DNA from: Caulobacteraceae bacterium
GTDB taxonomy: Bacteria > Pseudomonadota > Alphaproteobacteria > Caulobacterales > Caulobacteraceae
Reading direction: 5' to 3'
Length of the DNA: 64,000 nucleotides
Assembly (NCBI GenBank): GCA_027489335.1
Contig: JAIXZX010000008.1
Coordinates: forward strand, 1-64,000
Position 1 is the stretch's first letter. The number at the start of each line of letters is the position of its first letter. Below are positions 10,057-19,565 of the stretch, piece by piece. A program made the position numbers and the translations under genes. The notes under the pieces are model-generated. The model ran no database searches. It worked only from the letters and a program-made list of their open reading frames with translations, and was not told the DNA's origin.

Positions 10057-10590
10057 ATGTCTCGTATCGGAAAGAAGACGGTTCCCGTCCCGAACGGGGT
10101 GCAGGTGACGATCGCCGGTCAGACCGTGACGGTGAAGGGGCCCAAGGGCCAACTCGCCTGGACGGTCGCCGAAGAGATCGAAATCCGCCAGGAGGGCGGC
10201 GAGCTGGTTCTGGTCAAGAAGGTCGAGACCACCCGCGCCCAGGCCATGTGGGGTCTGTCCCGCACCCTGGTCAGCAACATGGTCGTCGGTGTCACCGAGG
10301 GCTACGAGCGCACCCTGGAACTGGTTGGCGTCGGCTATCGCGCGGCGATGAAGGGCGAGATGCTCTCCATGCAGCTGGGCTTCAGCCACGACGTCGAGAT
10401 CAAAGCCCCGGAGGGTGTGGCCTTCGCCACGCCCAAGCAGACCGAAGTCAAGATCAGCGGCATCGACAAGCAGCTGGTCGGTGAGACTGCGGCCCGCATT
10501 CGCCGGATCCGTCCGCCCGAGCCCTACAAGGGCAAGGGTGTTCGTTACGCGGGCGAAAAGGTCCGTCGTAAGGAAGGCAAGAAGAAGTAA
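10057..10590 (+). CDS. rplF: 50S ribosomal protein L6
   Basis: 177 residues from the ATG at 10057, one base after the rpsH stop. [15 protein letters not shown] at the start and [20 protein letters not shown] at the end are the L6 signatures. It lies near the factor-binding site. Confidence 0.97.
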   Translation: MSRIGKKTVPVPNGVQVTIAGQTVTVKGPKGQLAWTVAEEIEIRQEGGELVLVKKVETTRAQAMWGLSRTLVSNMVVGVTEGYERTLELVGVGYRAAMKGEMLSMQLGFSHDVEIKAPEGVAFATPKQTEVKISGIDKQLVGETAARIRRIRPPEPYKGKGVRYAGEKVRRKEGKKK

Positions 10591-10593
10591 GCC

Positions 10594-10950
10594 ATGGCGC
10601 TCTCTCCTCGTGACACCTCCAAGCGCCGCGCCGAGCGGAATCGCCGGCGTCTTCGCGCGCTCTCCAACGGCCGTCCGCGTCTGTCGGTCTTCCGTTCGGA
10701 CAAGAACATCTACGCCCAGGTCATCGATGATGAACGCGGCGTGACCCTGGCTGCGGCCTCGTCCCTGGAAGGCGACAAGCCGACCAAGGGCTCCGACAAG
10801 GACGCCGCCGCTCGCGTCGGCGCCCTGGTCGCCCAGCGCGCCATCGAAAAAGGCGTCAAGGACGTCGTCTTCGATCGGGGCGGCTATATCTTTCACGGCC
10901 GGATCAAGGCGCTGGCCGATGCCGCGCGTGAAGCCGGCTTGAACTTCTAG
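10594..10950 (+). CDS. rplR: 50S ribosomal protein L18
   Basis: 118 residues with a basic N-terminus ([14 protein letters not shown]) and the conserved [23 protein letters not shown] tail region. It binds 5S rRNA together with L5. Start is 4 bp after rplF. Confidence 0.97.
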   Translation: MALSPRDTSKRRAERNRRRLRALSNGRPRLSVFRSDKNIYAQVIDDERGVTLAAASSLEGDKPTKGSDKDAAARVGALVAQRAIEKGVKDVVFDRGGYIFHGRIKALADAAREAGLNF

Positions 10951-10960
10951 GGGTAAGCGA

Positions 10961-11572
10961 ATGGCTCGTGGAAACGAACGCGGCGGCGGCGATCGCCGGG
11001 ACCGCAATCGCGGGAACCCCGCAGACGATCGCGCCGACAGCGACATCGTCGAGAAGCTGGTGCACATCAACCGCGTCGCGGCGACCGTGAAGGGGGGCCG
11101 CCGGTTCTCCTTCGCCGCCCTGATGGTGGTCGGTGACCAGAAAGGCCGGGTTGGCTTTGGGCATGGCAAGGCGCGTGAAGTGCCGGAAGCCATCCGCAAG
11201 GCCACCGAAGAGGCCAAGAAGTCCATGATCCGTGTGCCGCTCCGCGAGAGCCGCACTCTGCACCACGACGGCAATGGCCGCTGGGGCGCAGGCAAGGTGA
11301 TGGTCCGCGCGGCGCCTCCCGGCACCGGCGTCATCGCCGGCGGTCCGATGCGCGCGGTTCTGGAAACCCTCGGGGTCCAGGACGTGGTCGGCAAGTCGGT
11401 GGGCTCGTCCAACCCCTACAACATGGTGCGCGCCACCTTTGAGGCCCTCAAGGCCCAGGCGTCTCCGCGCCAGGTCGCCGCCAAGCGTGGCAAGAAGGTC
11501 AGCGACGTGATCGGCCGCCGTTCCGACGGCGCCTCGGCCGAAAGCGCCGTCGCCGCCGACGCCGAAGGATAA
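10961..11572 (+). CDS. rpsE: 30S ribosomal protein S5
   Basis: 203 residues. The S5 RNA-binding motif [17 protein letters not shown] and the [15 protein letters not shown] segment are intact. A charged Gly/Arg/Asp-rich N-terminal extension (residues 1-25) and an Ala-rich C-terminal tail extend the core, as in other members of this class. Confidence 0.97.
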   Translation: MARGNERGGGDRRDRNRGNPADDRADSDIVEKLVHINRVAATVKGGRRFSFAALMVVGDQKGRVGFGHGKAREVPEAIRKATEEAKKSMIRVPLRESRTLHHDGNGRWGAGKVMVRAAPPGTGVIAGGPMRAVLETLGVQDVVGKSVGSSNPYNMVRATFEALKAQASPRQVAAKRGKKVSDVIGRRSDGASAESAVAADAEG

Positions 11573-11577
11573 GCGAT

Positions 11578-11757
11578 ATGGCCAGCATCACTGTTCGTCA
11601 GACCGCCAGCCCGATCCGCCGGGCAAAGGACCAGCGCGCCACCCTGGTGGGCCTGGGCCTGAACCGCGTCGGCCGTGTCGCCACCCTGGACGACACCCCT
11701 TCGGTGCGCGGCATGATCCGCAAGGTTCAGCACATGGTTGAGGTGGTGGAAGGCTAG
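11578..11757 (+). CDS. rpmD: 50S ribosomal protein L30
   Basis: 59 residues from the ATG at 11578, starting [20 protein letters not shown] and ending MVEVVEG. The internal [13 protein letters not shown] is the L30 signature. Very short, so easily missed, but its position between rpsE and rplO is exactly as expected. It ends in TAG at 11755-11757. Confidence 0.95.
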   Translation: MASITVRQTASPIRRAKDQRATLVGLGLNRVGRVATLDDTPSVRGMIRKVQHMVEVVEG

Positions 11758-11810
11758 GCCTTCCACCCCGAGACCTTTGGCCCTATCTGAGGGGCCCATT
11801 TCAGCCGAGT

Positions 11811-11826
11811 CGGGGCCATGGCCCCG
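11811..11826 (+). promoter_or_regulatory. 16-bp palindrome / hairpin between rpmD and rplO
   Basis: CGGGGCCATGGCCCCG is a perfect palindrome. As RNA it gives a 6-bp stem with a CAUG loop. It sits in an unusually long (97 bp) gap inside an otherwise tightly packed operon and lacks a U-tract, so it could be a pause, processing or translational control element for rplO. Confidence 0.4.
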
Positions 11827-11854
11827 GCGACAGATCTCGTCAGGAGAGGCGACT

Positions 11855-12343
11855 ATGACCAAGCTTAATGAACTTTCTCCCCGCGAAGGCTCCGTCAAGG
11901 GCCGTATGCGCGTCGGCCGTGGCCCGGGTTCGGGCAAGGGCAAGACCGCGGGCCGCGGCGTCAAGGGCCAGAAGTCCCGGACCGGCGTCTCCATCGCCGG
12001 CTTCGAGGGCGGCCAGATGCCGCTGCACATGCGCATGCCCAAGCGCGGCTTCAACGTCCACCGGGCCAAGGACTTCGCCGAGGTGAACCTGTGGCGTCTG
12101 GAGCAGGCCATTGCGGCCGGCAAGCTCGACGCCAAGTCGGCCATTGACGCCAAGGCTCTGATCGCTTCGGGCGTGCTCCGTCGCGAAAAGGACGGCGTCC
12201 GGTTGCTCGGCAAGGGCGAGATCAAGTCCAAGATCGACATCACTGTCTATTCCGCCTCGGCCTCGGCGATCGCCGCGATCGAAAAGGCGGGCGGCAAGGT
12301 GACCACCCTGCGCCCGCAGGCTGAAGCCGAATCGGAAGGCTGA
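11855..12343 (+). CDS. rplO: 50S ribosomal protein L15
   Basis: 162 residues from ATG 11855, with AGGAGAGGCG upstream. The [22 protein letters not shown] region is the Gly/Lys-rich L15 N-terminus that threads into 23S rRNA. The reading frame is open further upstream but only through the hairpin gap. Confidence 0.97.
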   Translation: MTKLNELSPREGSVKGRMRVGRGPGSGKGKTAGRGVKGQKSRTGVSIAGFEGGQMPLHMRMPKRGFNVHRAKDFAEVNLWRLEQAIAAGKLDAKSAIDAKALIASGVLRREKDGVRLLGKGEIKSKIDITVYSASASAIAAIEKAGGKVTTLRPQAEAESEG

Positions 12344-12360
12344 GGCCGACGGACGCCCCT

Positions 12361-12410
12361 AAGCGCCTCACGCTTCCGCCGGGCGACCGGCGGGGGCAGG
12401 GGCGCTTTCA
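12361..12410 (+). terminator. Double-stem hairpin between rplO and secY (attenuator or partial terminator)
   Basis: The outer stem AAGCGCC (12361-12367) pairs with GGCGCTT (12401-12407). It encloses a perfect inner stem CCGCCGG (12376-12382) / CCGGCGG (12387-12393) with a GCGA tetraloop. Only TTT follows, so termination may be partial, allowing read-through into secY. Confidence 0.5.
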
Positions 12411-12489
12411 TCGCGCATCTGGCCCTCGCCAGATGACATGCGCCCGGGCCTCCCCTATGTGTGACCGGTTCTTAAACGCGGGGATCTAA

Positions 12490-13842
12490 ATGGCTTCGGC
12501 CGCCGAACAACTCGCAGCCAATCTCAACTTCGGCGCCTTCCAGAAGGCGACGGAGCTGCACAAGCGGATCGGTTTCACGCTCCTGGCGATGATCGTCTAT
12601 CGCCTGGGCACCTATATTCCGATCCCTGGCATCGACCCGATCGCCTTCGCCCAGGCCTTCGAAGGCCAGGCCAGCGGCATTCTCGGCATGTTCAACATGT
12701 TCTCCGGCGGCGCCGTGGAACGTATGGCGATCTTCGCCCTGAACGTGATGCCCTACATCTCAGCCTCGATCATCGTGCAGCTGCTCGGTGCGGTCTATCC
12801 GCCCTGGGAGAAGCTCCGGAAAGAGGGTGGGGAGGCCGGGCGCAAGACGCTCAACCAGTACACCCGCTATCTGACCGTCGTGCTGGCCGTCTTCCAGTCG
12901 GCCGGTATCGCCATGGGCCTCTCCGCCAGCCAGGGGCTGGTTCAGAACCCCGGGCCCTTCTTTATCATCTCCACCGTGGTCACCCTGACGGGCGGCACCC
13001 TGTTCCTGATGTGGCTGGGCGAGCAGATCACCAGCCGCGGGGTCGGCAACGGCATTTCGCTGATCATCTTCGCGGGTATCGTCGCGGTCCTGCCGCGGGG
13101 CATCTGGCAGATGTTCTCCATGACCCGCACCGGCGCCCTGTCGGGGGTCGGCATGCTGCTGATCATGGCCATCGCCATCGCCGTGGTTATCGCCATCGTC
13201 TTCATGGAGCGCTCGCAGCGCCGCCTGCTGGTCCAGTATCCCAAGCGCCAGCAGGGCAACCGCATGGTCGGCGGGGACACCTCGTTCCTGCCGCTGAAGA
13301 TCAACACCGCCGGCGTCATTCCGCCGATCTTCGCCTCCAGCCTGCTGCTCCTGCCGACGACGGTGATGGGCTTCCTGGCCACCGCCGACCTGCCGCCCTG
13401 GGCCCAGTGGCTCCCGGGCACGGTCGGCGCGCTGCAGCATGGCCAACCCCTTTTCATGGTGCTCTACGGCGCCCTGATCATCTTCTTCTGCTTCTTCTAC
13501 ACCTCCATCGTTTTCAATCCGGACGACACGGCCGAGAACCTCCGAAAATACGGCGGCTTCCTGCCCGGGATCCGGCCAGGCAAGCGGACGGCGGAGTACC
13601 TGGACTATGTCCTGACCCGTCTGACGGTGATCGGCGCGGCCTACATCACCATCGTCTGTCTGCTGCCTGAGGCGCTGATCGGATTTTACAACGCGCCCTT
13701 CTACCTCGGGGGCACCTCGATCCTCATCGTGGTCACCGTCACCATGGACACCGTGACCCAGATTCAATCGCATTTGCTCGCCCACCAGTACGAAGGCCTC
13801 ATCAAGAAGTCGAAGCTGCGGGGCGGTCGCGGGCGGTCCTAA
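12490..13842 (+). CDS. secY: Protein translocase subunit SecY
   Basis: 450 residues with about ten hydrophobic segments, the standard topology of the SecYEG channel in the inner membrane. Diagnostic pieces include the first helix and plug region (RLGTYIPIPGIDP) and the cytoplasmic loop YPKRQQGNRMVGGDTSFLPLKINTAGVIPP. It follows rplO by 146 bp with a hairpin between, and precedes adk, the usual spc order in bacteria that carry adk here. Confidence 0.98.
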   Translation: MASAAEQLAANLNFGAFQKATELHKRIGFTLLAMIVYRLGTYIPIPGIDPIAFAQAFEGQASGILGMFNMFSGGAVERMAIFALNVMPYISASIIVQLLGAVYPPWEKLRKEGGEAGRKTLNQYTRYLTVVLAVFQSAGIAMGLSASQGLVQNPGPFFIISTVVTLTGGTLFLMWLGEQITSRGVGNGISLIIFAGIVAVLPRGIWQMFSMTRTGALSGVGMLLIMAIAIAVVIAIVFMERSQRRLLVQYPKRQQGNRMVGGDTSFLPLKINTAGVIPPIFASSLLLLPTTVMGFLATADLPPWAQWLPGTVGALQHGQPLFMVLYGALIIFFCFFYTSIVFNPDDTAENLRKYGGFLPGIRPGKRTAEYLDYVLTRLTVIGAAYITIVCLLPEALIGFYNAPFYLGGTSILIVVTVTMDTVTQIQSHLLAHQYEGLIKKSKLRGGRGRS

Positions 13843-13901
13843 AGGAGGGCTGCTCGCCATACGCCGCGCCATTTCAGGCCGGTGGGGGAGGGTATTTCGA
13901 A

Positions 13902-14474
13902 ATGAACTTGATTCTGTTCGGACCGCCGGCGGCGGGGAAGGGCACCCAGGCCAAGCGGCTGGTGAGCGAGAAGGGCATGGTCCAGCTCTCCACCGGCGAC
14001 ATGCTGCGCGCGGCCATCAGCTCGGGCTCTGAGCTGGGCAAGCGGGTCGAAGGCATCATGCAGCGCGGCGAGCTGGTCTCCGATGAGATCGTCATCGCCC
14101 TGATCGAGGAGCGCCTGCCCGAGACCGAACAGGCCGGGGGCGCCATCTTCGACGGCTTCCCGCGGACGCTCGCCCAGGCCAAGGCGCTCGACGCCATGCT
14201 GGCCTCGCGGGGCGCAAAGATTGACCTGGTCATCCGACTCAAGGTTGACGACCAGGCTCTGATGGAACGGATCGCCACCCGCTATGCGGAAACCGGCCGT
14301 CCCGACGACAATCCCGACAGCTTCAAGGTTCGCCTCGGGGCCTACAACGAACAGACCGCCACCCTGCTGCCCTACTACCAAGGCCAGGACAAACTGGTTG
14401 AGGTGGACGGCATGGAGACGATCGAGGCGGTGGCTCAGGCCATCGACCGGGCCATGGGGGCTTCGGCGTCCTAA
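13902..14474 (+). CDS. adk: Adenylate kinase
   Basis: 190 residues. The P-loop GPPAAGKGTQ is at residues 8-17, then MLRAAI, DGFPRT and a short-type LID without zinc cysteines. It interconverts ATP + AMP and 2 ADP in the cytosol. GGAGGG precedes the ATG. A 221-bp gap with its own promoter separates it from rpsM. Confidence 0.97.
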   Translation: MNLILFGPPAAGKGTQAKRLVSEKGMVQLSTGDMLRAAISSGSELGKRVEGIMQRGELVSDEIVIALIEERLPETEQAGGAIFDGFPRTLAQAKALDAMLASRGAKIDLVIRLKVDDQALMERIATRYAETGRPDDNPDSFKVRLGAYNEQTATLLPYYQGQDKLVEVDGMETIEAVAQAIDRAMGASAS

Positions 14475-14505
14475 GGACGCTGCGGCTCGCAAAACCCTTC
14501 TACGA

Positions 14506-14528
14506 GGTCTCCGGGGTTCCCGGAGTCC
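14506..14528 (+). promoter_or_regulatory. Hairpin after adk
   Basis: CTCCGGG (14509-14515) and CCCGGAG (14519-14525) form a perfect 7-bp stem with a GTT loop, extended by GG/CC across one T-T mismatch. No U-tract follows, so it is a weak terminator at best. It lies 35 bp after adk. Confidence 0.4.
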
Positions 14529-14572
14529 TCACCTTCGCCCAACGGAACCCACAGAAATGTGACGTTCCGCCA

Positions 14573-14600
14573 TTGACGGAAACGCAACGATCCATATAAC
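14573..14600 (+). promoter_or_regulatory. Promoter for rpsM-rpsK-rpoA (alpha operon)
   Basis: TTGACG (14573-14578), 16-bp spacer, TATAAC (14595-14600). This is the best sigma-70-type match seen near the ribosomal genes. Transcription would start near 14607, leaving a leader of about 90 nt before the GTG of rpsM. Confidence 0.65.
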
Positions 14601-14695
14601 GGGGCGCTTCCGCGAAAGGGCGCGAAGGACGCACGGCAGCCTCAGGGTCGCCAGGCGCCGTTCGCGCATCTCTGCGTGACCAGGAGATTACCCCA

Positions 14696-15064
14696 GTGGC
14701 CCGCATCGCAGGCGTCAACATTCCGACTAACAAGCGCGTCGTGATCGCGCTGCAGTACATCCACGGCATCGGTCAGGCTAAGGCCGCCGAAATCGTCCAG
14801 AAGGTTGGTCTCGAGCCCGCGCGGCGCGTGAACCAGCTGACGGACGCCGAGGTGCTGCAAATCCGTGAAACCATCGACCGCGACTATCTTGTCGAGGGCG
14901 ACCTGCGCCGTGAGACGGCGGTCAGCATCAAGCGTTTGATGGACCTGGCCTGCTATCGCGGCCTGCGCCACCGCAAGGGTCTGCCGGTCCGTGGTCAGCG
15001 GACCCACACCAATGCGCGCACCCGCAAGGGCCCCGCCAAGCCGATCGCCGGCAAGAAGAAATAA
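14696..15064 (+). CDS. rpsM: 30S ribosomal protein S13
   Basis: 122 residues, GTG start with CAGGAG 8-12 nt upstream, beginning [15 protein letters not shown]. The [23 protein letters not shown] tail that contacts the P-site tRNA is intact. First gene of the alpha segment. Confidence 0.97.
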   Translation: MARIAGVNIPTNKRVVIALQYIHGIGQAKAAEIVQKVGLEPARRVNQLTDAEVLQIRETIDRDYLVEGDLRRETAVSIKRLMDLACYRGLRHRKGLPVRGQRTHTNARTRKGPAKPIAGKKK

Positions 15065-15080
15065 TAAGAGAGCTTAGCCG

Positions 15081-15470
15081 ATGGCCAAAGAACCGGCGCG
15101 CGTCAAACGGCGTGAGCGCAAGAACATCACCTCCGGCGTGGCGCACGTGAACGCCTCGTTCAACAACACCATGATCACGATCACCGATGCGCAGGGGAAC
15201 ACCATCTCCTGGTCGTCGGCCGGGATGATGGGGTTCAAGGGTTCGCGGAAGTCGACCCCCTACGCCGCCCAGATGGCCGCCGAGGATGCGGGCCGCAAGG
15301 CCGCCGAGCATGGCGTCAAGACCCTGGAAGTGAACGTGTCCGGCCCGGGTTCGGGACGGGAATCGGCCCTTCGGGCGCTGCAGTCGGTCGGCATGACCAT
15401 CACCACCATCCGTGATGTGACCCCGATCCCGCACAACGGCTGCCGTCCGCCCAAGCGCCGGCGAGTCTAA
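15081..15470 (+). CDS. rpsK: 30S ribosomal protein S11
   Basis: 129 residues with the invariant C-terminal [18 protein letters not shown] and the central [13 protein letters not shown]. It forms part of the 30S platform and mRNA exit. AGAG precedes the ATG, 16 bp after rpsM. Confidence 0.98.
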   Translation: MAKEPARVKRRERKNITSGVAHVNASFNNTMITITDAQGNTISWSSAGMMGFKGSRKSTPYAAQMAAEDAGRKAAEHGVKTLEVNVSGPGSGRESALRALQSVGMTITTIRDVTPIPHNGCRPPKRRRV

Positions 15471-15545
15471 GGACTGGCGTTTCGCATCCCCCAACGCCGG
15501 CCCGCGTTTCGCGGCCGGCGATCCTGCGTTTAGGGACACCCATCC

Positions 15546-16562
15546 GTGATCGAAAGAAACTGGAACGAGCTCATCCGTCCCGAAAAGCCGCAGATCGAGA
15601 CCGGTTCCGACGCCAGCCGCAAGGCCCGCATCGTTGCTGAACCTCTCGAGCGTGGCTTTGGTGTGACGCTGGGCAACAGCCTGCGGCGTGTGCTGCTCTC
15701 CTCCCTTCAGGGCGCGGCCGTGTCCGCCGTCCAGATCGACGGCGTCGTCCACGAGTTCTCCTCCCTCGAGGGCGTCCGCGAGGACGTCGTCGACATCGTG
15801 CTGAACATCAAGCAACTGGCGGTGCGCATGCACGCCGAAGGCCCCAAGCGCATGACCTTGCGCGCCACGGGCCCGGGCGTGGTGACCGCCGGTCAGATCG
15901 AGACCCCCTCGGACATCGAGATCCTCAATCCTGACCATGTGCTCTGCACCCTGGATGACGGCGCCAATGTGCGCATGGAGTTCACCGTCCAGACCGGCAA
16001 GGGCTATGTCCCGGCCGAGATGAACCGGCCCGAGGACGCCCCCATCGGCCTGATCGCCGTGGACGCCCTCTATTCGCCGGTCAAGCGCGTCGCCTACCGC
16101 GTCGAGCCGACCCGTCAGGGCCAGAGCCTCGACTATGACCGTCTGATCATGGAAGTGGAGACCAACGGCGCGGTCAGCCCCGTTGACGCGGTGGCCTATG
16201 CCGCCCGCATCCTCCAGGACCAGCTGCAGATCTTCATCACCTTCGAAGAGCCGAAGAAGAAGGTCGAAGGCGAGGCCAAGCCGGAACTGCCGTTCAACCC
16301 GGCCCTGCTGAAGAAGGTCGACGAGCTCGAGCTGTCGGTCCGTTCGGCCAACTGCCTGAAGAACGACAATATCGTCTACATTGGCGACCTGATCCAGAAG
16401 ACCGAAGCCGAGATGCTCCGCACCCCGAACTTCGGCCGCAAGTCGCTGAACGAGATCAAGGAAGTCCTCGCCGGCATGGCGCTTCACCTGGGCATGGATG
16501 TGCCCAACTGGCCGCCGGAAAACATCGAAGATCTCGCGAAGAAGTTCGAAGACCAGATGTAG
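15546..16562 (+). CDS. rpoA: DNA-directed RNA polymerase subunit alpha
   Basis: 338 residues. The N-terminal assembly domain contains [20 protein letters not shown]. The C-terminal domain (from about residue 255) contains [13 protein letters not shown] and the helix-hairpin-helix [14 protein letters not shown] used for UP-element and activator contact. Start is GTG at 15546 with AGGGA 11 nt upstream. Confidence 0.98.
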   Translation: MIERNWNELIRPEKPQIETGSDASRKARIVAEPLERGFGVTLGNSLRRVLLSSLQGAAVSAVQIDGVVHEFSSLEGVREDVVDIVLNIKQLAVRMHAEGPKRMTLRATGPGVVTAGQIETPSDIEILNPDHVLCTLDDGANVRMEFTVQTGKGYVPAEMNRPEDAPIGLIAVDALYSPVKRVAYRVEPTRQGQSLDYDRLIMEVETNGAVSPVDAVAYAARILQDQLQIFITFEEPKKKVEGEAKPELPFNPALLKKVDELELSVRSANCLKNDNIVYIGDLIQKTEAEMLRTPNFGRKSLNEIKEVLAGMALHLGMDVPNWPPENIEDLAKKFEDQM

Positions 16563-16583
16563 TCCCTATCCGCGCTGACTCCG

Positions 16584-16599
16584 GGCCGCTTCGGCGGCC
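16584..16599 (+). promoter_or_regulatory. UUCG-capped hairpin after rpoA
   Basis: GGCCGC-TTCG-GCGGCC forms a perfect 6-bp stem closed by a C(UUCG)G tetraloop, among the most stable small RNA hairpins. It starts 22 nt after the rpoA stop, in an unusually long 183-bp gap before rplQ. No U-tract follows. Confidence 0.45.
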
Positions 16600-16745
16600 A
16601 GGACCCCAGGAAGCCGCACCAGCGGTGGAGGGTCCCAGCGCTTCGTAATGACCCAGGCGGGAGCACAGGCTGGGATTGGTGAGACAAGGCGTCGCCCCAC
16701 AGAAGCGGGCGCGCCAGGCGGGCGGTAAGCCCAGGAGAGACTCTT

Positions 16746-17159
16746 ATGCGTCACGGTTATGCGCACCGTAAACTGGGCCGCACCAGCGCCCACCGGACCG
16801 CCATGTTCGCCAATATGGCCGCCAGCCTCATCAAGCACGAGCAGATCGTGACCACCCTGCCCAAGGCGAAGGAACTGCGTCCCTTCGTTGAAAAGCTGGT
16901 GACCCTCGCCAAGCGCGGCGACCTTCACGCCCGTCGTATCGCCATCAGCCGCGTTCGTGACGTCGAACAGGTGGGCAAGCTGTTCTCGACCCTCGGCCCC
17001 CGCTACAGCACCCGCAGCGGCGGCTATATCCGCGTGCTCAAGGCCGGCTATCGCTACGGCGACAACGCCCCCCTGGCCGTGATCGAGTTCGTGGACCGCG
17101 ACCCGTCCGAAAAGGGCAAGGACAGCGGCCCCAAGGCCGAGGTCTACGGCGAGGACTAA
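16746..17159 (+). CDS. rplQ: 50S ribosomal protein L17
   Basis: 137 residues, start [20 protein letters not shown], typical L17, with [23 protein letters not shown] in the middle. AGGAGAG lies 8 nt before the ATG. Last gene of the ribosomal run, closed by a strong terminator. Confidence 0.98.
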   Translation: MRHGYAHRKLGRTSAHRTAMFANMAASLIKHEQIVTTLPKAKELRPFVEKLVTLAKRGDLHARRIAISRVRDVEQVGKLFSTLGPRYSTRSGGYIRVLKAGYRYGDNAPLAVIEFVDRDPSEKGKDSGPKAEVYGED

Positions 17160-17186
17160 GGTCCTGCTGGTCTGTTGAATCGAATG

Positions 17187-17217
17187 ACCCCCGGGTGGCG
17201 ACGCCCGGGGGTTTTTT
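17187..17217 (+). terminator. Rho-independent terminator after rplQ
   Basis: ACCCCCGGG (17187-17195) pairs with CCCGGGGGT (17204-17212), followed by TTTTTT. A textbook GC-rich stem and U-tract 27 nt after the rplQ stop; it closes the alpha operon. Confidence 0.93.
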
Positions 17218-17265
17218 CATGGCCCTTGGTCAAGTCGTCATTCGCCGGGGATATGGAGCCCCTCC

Positions 17266-18516
17266 ATGAGACCTTCCGTCCTTCGCGTTCTCGGCCTTTT
17301 CTTGATTTTAGGCCTGTCGGCCTGCGCCGGTCATGGGATGGGGCCCGCCCAGGCGCCGTCGGCCGCCGCCGGCCCGGTGATCCTCATCTCGGTGGACGGT
17401 TTCAGGTCCGACTATCTGGACCGGGGCGTGACGCCCCACATGAGCGCCCTGGCTGATCGAGGCGTTCGGGCTGACATGCGGGCGGCCTTTCCCACCAAGA
17501 CCTTCCCCAACCACTACACCCTGGTCACAGGGCTGCGCCCCGACCGCCATGGGCTGGTGGATAACGTGATGCAGGACCCCGAGCTGCCGGGGCGGGTGTT
17601 TCGCCTGGGGAACCGGGCGGAGGTCACCGACCCGGTCTGGTGGAACGACGGGACGCCCATCTGGGTGAGCGCCGAGCGGGCCGGCCTCACCACCGCGACG
17701 CTGTTCTGGCCAGGGTCCGAGGCGGAAATCCATGGGGTGCGCCCCACGCACTGGTGGACCTTCGACCAGACGATGAGCGCCGAGGCGCGGGTCGATCAGG
17801 TGCTCGCCTGGCTCGACGCGCCCGCCGCCGAACGCCCCACCTTCCTGGCCCTCTATTTTGACGAGGTGGACACCTATGGCCACCACCACGGCCCTGACTC
17901 CGCTGAGCTGAACGCAGCCGTCGCCCGCACCGATGCCGCCATCGGGCGGCTGACACAGGGGCTGGAGAGCCGGGGTCTGCTGGGCCAGACCAATCTCGTG
18001 ATCGTCTCGGATCATGGCATGGCCGAGACTTCCCGCGACCGGGTGATCGCGCTCGAAGACCTCGTATCGCCGGAGGATGGCCAGGTGCTGTCCACTGGAC
18101 CCCACCTGACGTTCGAACCGGCCGAGGGGCGCCAGGCCCAGGCGGAGGCGGCCCTATTGCGCAACCATGAGCACATGACCTGCTGGCGCAAGGCTGACCT
18201 GCCGGCGCGGTTCGCCTATGGCCGGCACCGTCGTGTGGCCAGCCTGTTCTGTCTGGCGGAGACCGGCTGGGAGATCCTGCCCAGGGATGTGGCGGCCCGA
18301 CGTCCCGTGTCCGGGGGAGCTCATGGCTTCGATCCAGACGATCTAACCATGACCGCGGTCTTCGTCGCGGCCGGTCCAGCCTTCAGATCCAGGATTGAGC
18401 TGCCGCGGATCGACAATGTGGACATCTACCCCCTGTTGGCCCGCCTCCTGGCGATCGGGCCCGCACCCCATCAGGGGAGCGCCAGCGTCCTGGCGGCGGG
18501 GCTCGCCCACGACTGA
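17266..18516 (+). CDS. ENPP-like phosphodiesterase/nucleotide pyrophosphatase lipoprotein
   Basis: 416 residues. A lipoprotein signal peptide ends in the lipobox LSAC (Cys20). The alkaline phosphatase superfamily core follows: Asp44 in ISVDGFRSDY, nucleophile Thr79 in PTKTFPNHYTLVTG, then DEVDTYGHHHG, VSDHGMA and GAHGFDP as the two-metal ligands. These are the ectonucleotide pyrophosphatase/phosphodiesterase (type I phosphodiesterase) motifs. It should hydrolyse phosphodiester or pyrophosphate bonds of nucleotides or lipids in the periplasm, anchored to a membrane. The true substrate is unknown. Confidence 0.87.
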   Translation: MRPSVLRVLGLFLILGLSACAGHGMGPAQAPSAAAGPVILISVDGFRSDYLDRGVTPHMSALADRGVRADMRAAFPTKTFPNHYTLVTGLRPDRHGLVDNVMQDPELPGRVFRLGNRAEVTDPVWWNDGTPIWVSAERAGLTTATLFWPGSEAEIHGVRPTHWWTFDQTMSAEARVDQVLAWLDAPAAERPTFLALYFDEVDTYGHHHGPDSAELNAAVARTDAAIGRLTQGLESRGLLGQTNLVIVSDHGMAETSRDRVIALEDLVSPEDGQVLSTGPHLTFEPAEGRQAQAEAALLRNHEHMTCWRKADLPARFAYGRHRRVASLFCLAETGWEILPRDVAARRPVSGGAHGFDPDDLTMTAVFVAAGPAFRSRIELPRIDNVDIYPLLARLLAIGPAPHQGSASVLAAGLAHD

Positions 18517-18570
18517 AGCCGCCAGATCGCAGGCCGTCCGCTCGCTTGACCATTTAGTTGCAAGATGAGA

Positions 18571-18580
18571 GAAATATTTC
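18571..18580. promoter_or_regulatory. AT-rich palindrome upstream of the VOC/ArsR operon, candidate ArsR operator
   Basis: GAAATATTTC is a perfect 10-bp palindrome in a short AT-rich stretch (18551-18595) unlike the surrounding ~70% GC DNA. TTGACC (18546-18551) and TTAGTTGCAA (18555-18564) lie just upstream. The position suits autoregulation by the ArsR-type protein encoded in the operon. Confidence 0.35.
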
Positions 18581-18608
18581 GGAAACCGATAAGTCTCCGA
18601 GGACGCCC

Positions 18609-19565
18609 ATGACCGCCCAGGCTCAGGTGACTGCCGTCGCCTTCTATCGTGATCCCGACGCCGCCCTGGCCTGGCTTTCAGAGGCCTTCGGCTTCGAGAC
18701 GACCATCCTGCTCACCGACGCCGAGGGGCGCCTGGCCCATGCGGAGATGGAGCTGCACAGCGTCAAGCTCGGGGTCGCGGGGGAATGGGAGGGCGGCGTC
18801 CTTGGGCCAGCGCGAATGCGGAGTCCTGCCAGCCTGGACGGGCAGGGGACCCAGTTCTGCCGGATCGAGCTGCCGCCCCAGATCGACATCGACCAGCATT
18901 GCGCCCGCGCGGGTCAGGCCGGCGCCCAGATCACCCAGGCGCCCCAGGACGAGTTCTACGGCGACCGGACCTACCGGTGTCTGGACCTCGAAGGCCATGT
19001 CTGGAACTTCAGCCAGCCCCGGCGGACCGTCAGCTCCGCCGAGATCACCGCGGCCACCGGGCTGATCTACGCCGTGGGCGGCGAAGACCCCGCGAAGCCG
19101 GCCGACGAGGCCCGCTCGGCCGTCACCCCCTATGTCTCCTACCGTGATCCCAAGGCCGCCTATGCCTGGCTGGAGACGGCCTTCGGCCTGGAGCCGCGGA
19201 TCTATGTGACGGACGACGCGGGCGGCCTCGTCCATGCCGAGATGGCCTTTCGGGGTCAGACCATCGGCGTCTCCCGTGCGTGGTCTGACCGCCATGCCAC
19301 CCCGGCAGATGTCCAGGGCCGCAACACTCAAACGGTTCACCTGCAACTGGCCGACGATATCGACGCCCATCACGCCCGCGCTGTGGCGGCCGGGGCGGAG
19401 GTCATCCGCCCCCTGGAGACCCAGGCCTATGGGGACCGCACTTATCTGGCGCTGGATCTGGAAGGCCATGTCTGGTCGTTCGGCCAGACTGTCGCGCCGA
19501 TGAGCCCCGCCCAGTGGGACGCCGAGCTTGGCACGTCCACCACCCAGCGCCCCTCGACCCGATGA
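18609..19565 (+). CDS. Tandem VOC (glyoxalase/dioxygenase fold) protein
   Basis: 318 residues made of two related VOC domains (about 8-145 and 175-305), each with a YRDP-type start, an LTDAEGRLAHAEM / VTDDAGGLVHAEM strand and a YGDRTYxxLDLEGHVWxFxQ end. The family includes glyoxalases, bleomycin-binding proteins and dioxygenases. No substrate can be assigned. The ATG at 18609 is preceded by CGAGGACG; an upstream in-frame TTG is unlikely. It overlaps the arsR gene by 4 bases, so VOC, regulator and SRPBCC form one operon. Confidence 0.8.
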   Translation: MTAQAQVTAVAFYRDPDAALAWLSEAFGFETTILLTDAEGRLAHAEMELHSVKLGVAGEWEGGVLGPARMRSPASLDGQGTQFCRIELPPQIDIDQHCARAGQAGAQITQAPQDEFYGDRTYRCLDLEGHVWNFSQPRRTVSSAEITAATGLIYAVGGEDPAKPADEARSAVTPYVSYRDPKAAYAWLETAFGLEPRIYVTDDAGGLVHAEMAFRGQTIGVSRAWSDRHATPADVQGRNTQTVHLQLADDIDAHHARAVAAGAEVIRPLETQAYGDRTYLALDLEGHVWSFGQTVAPMSPAQWDAELGTSTTQRPSTR

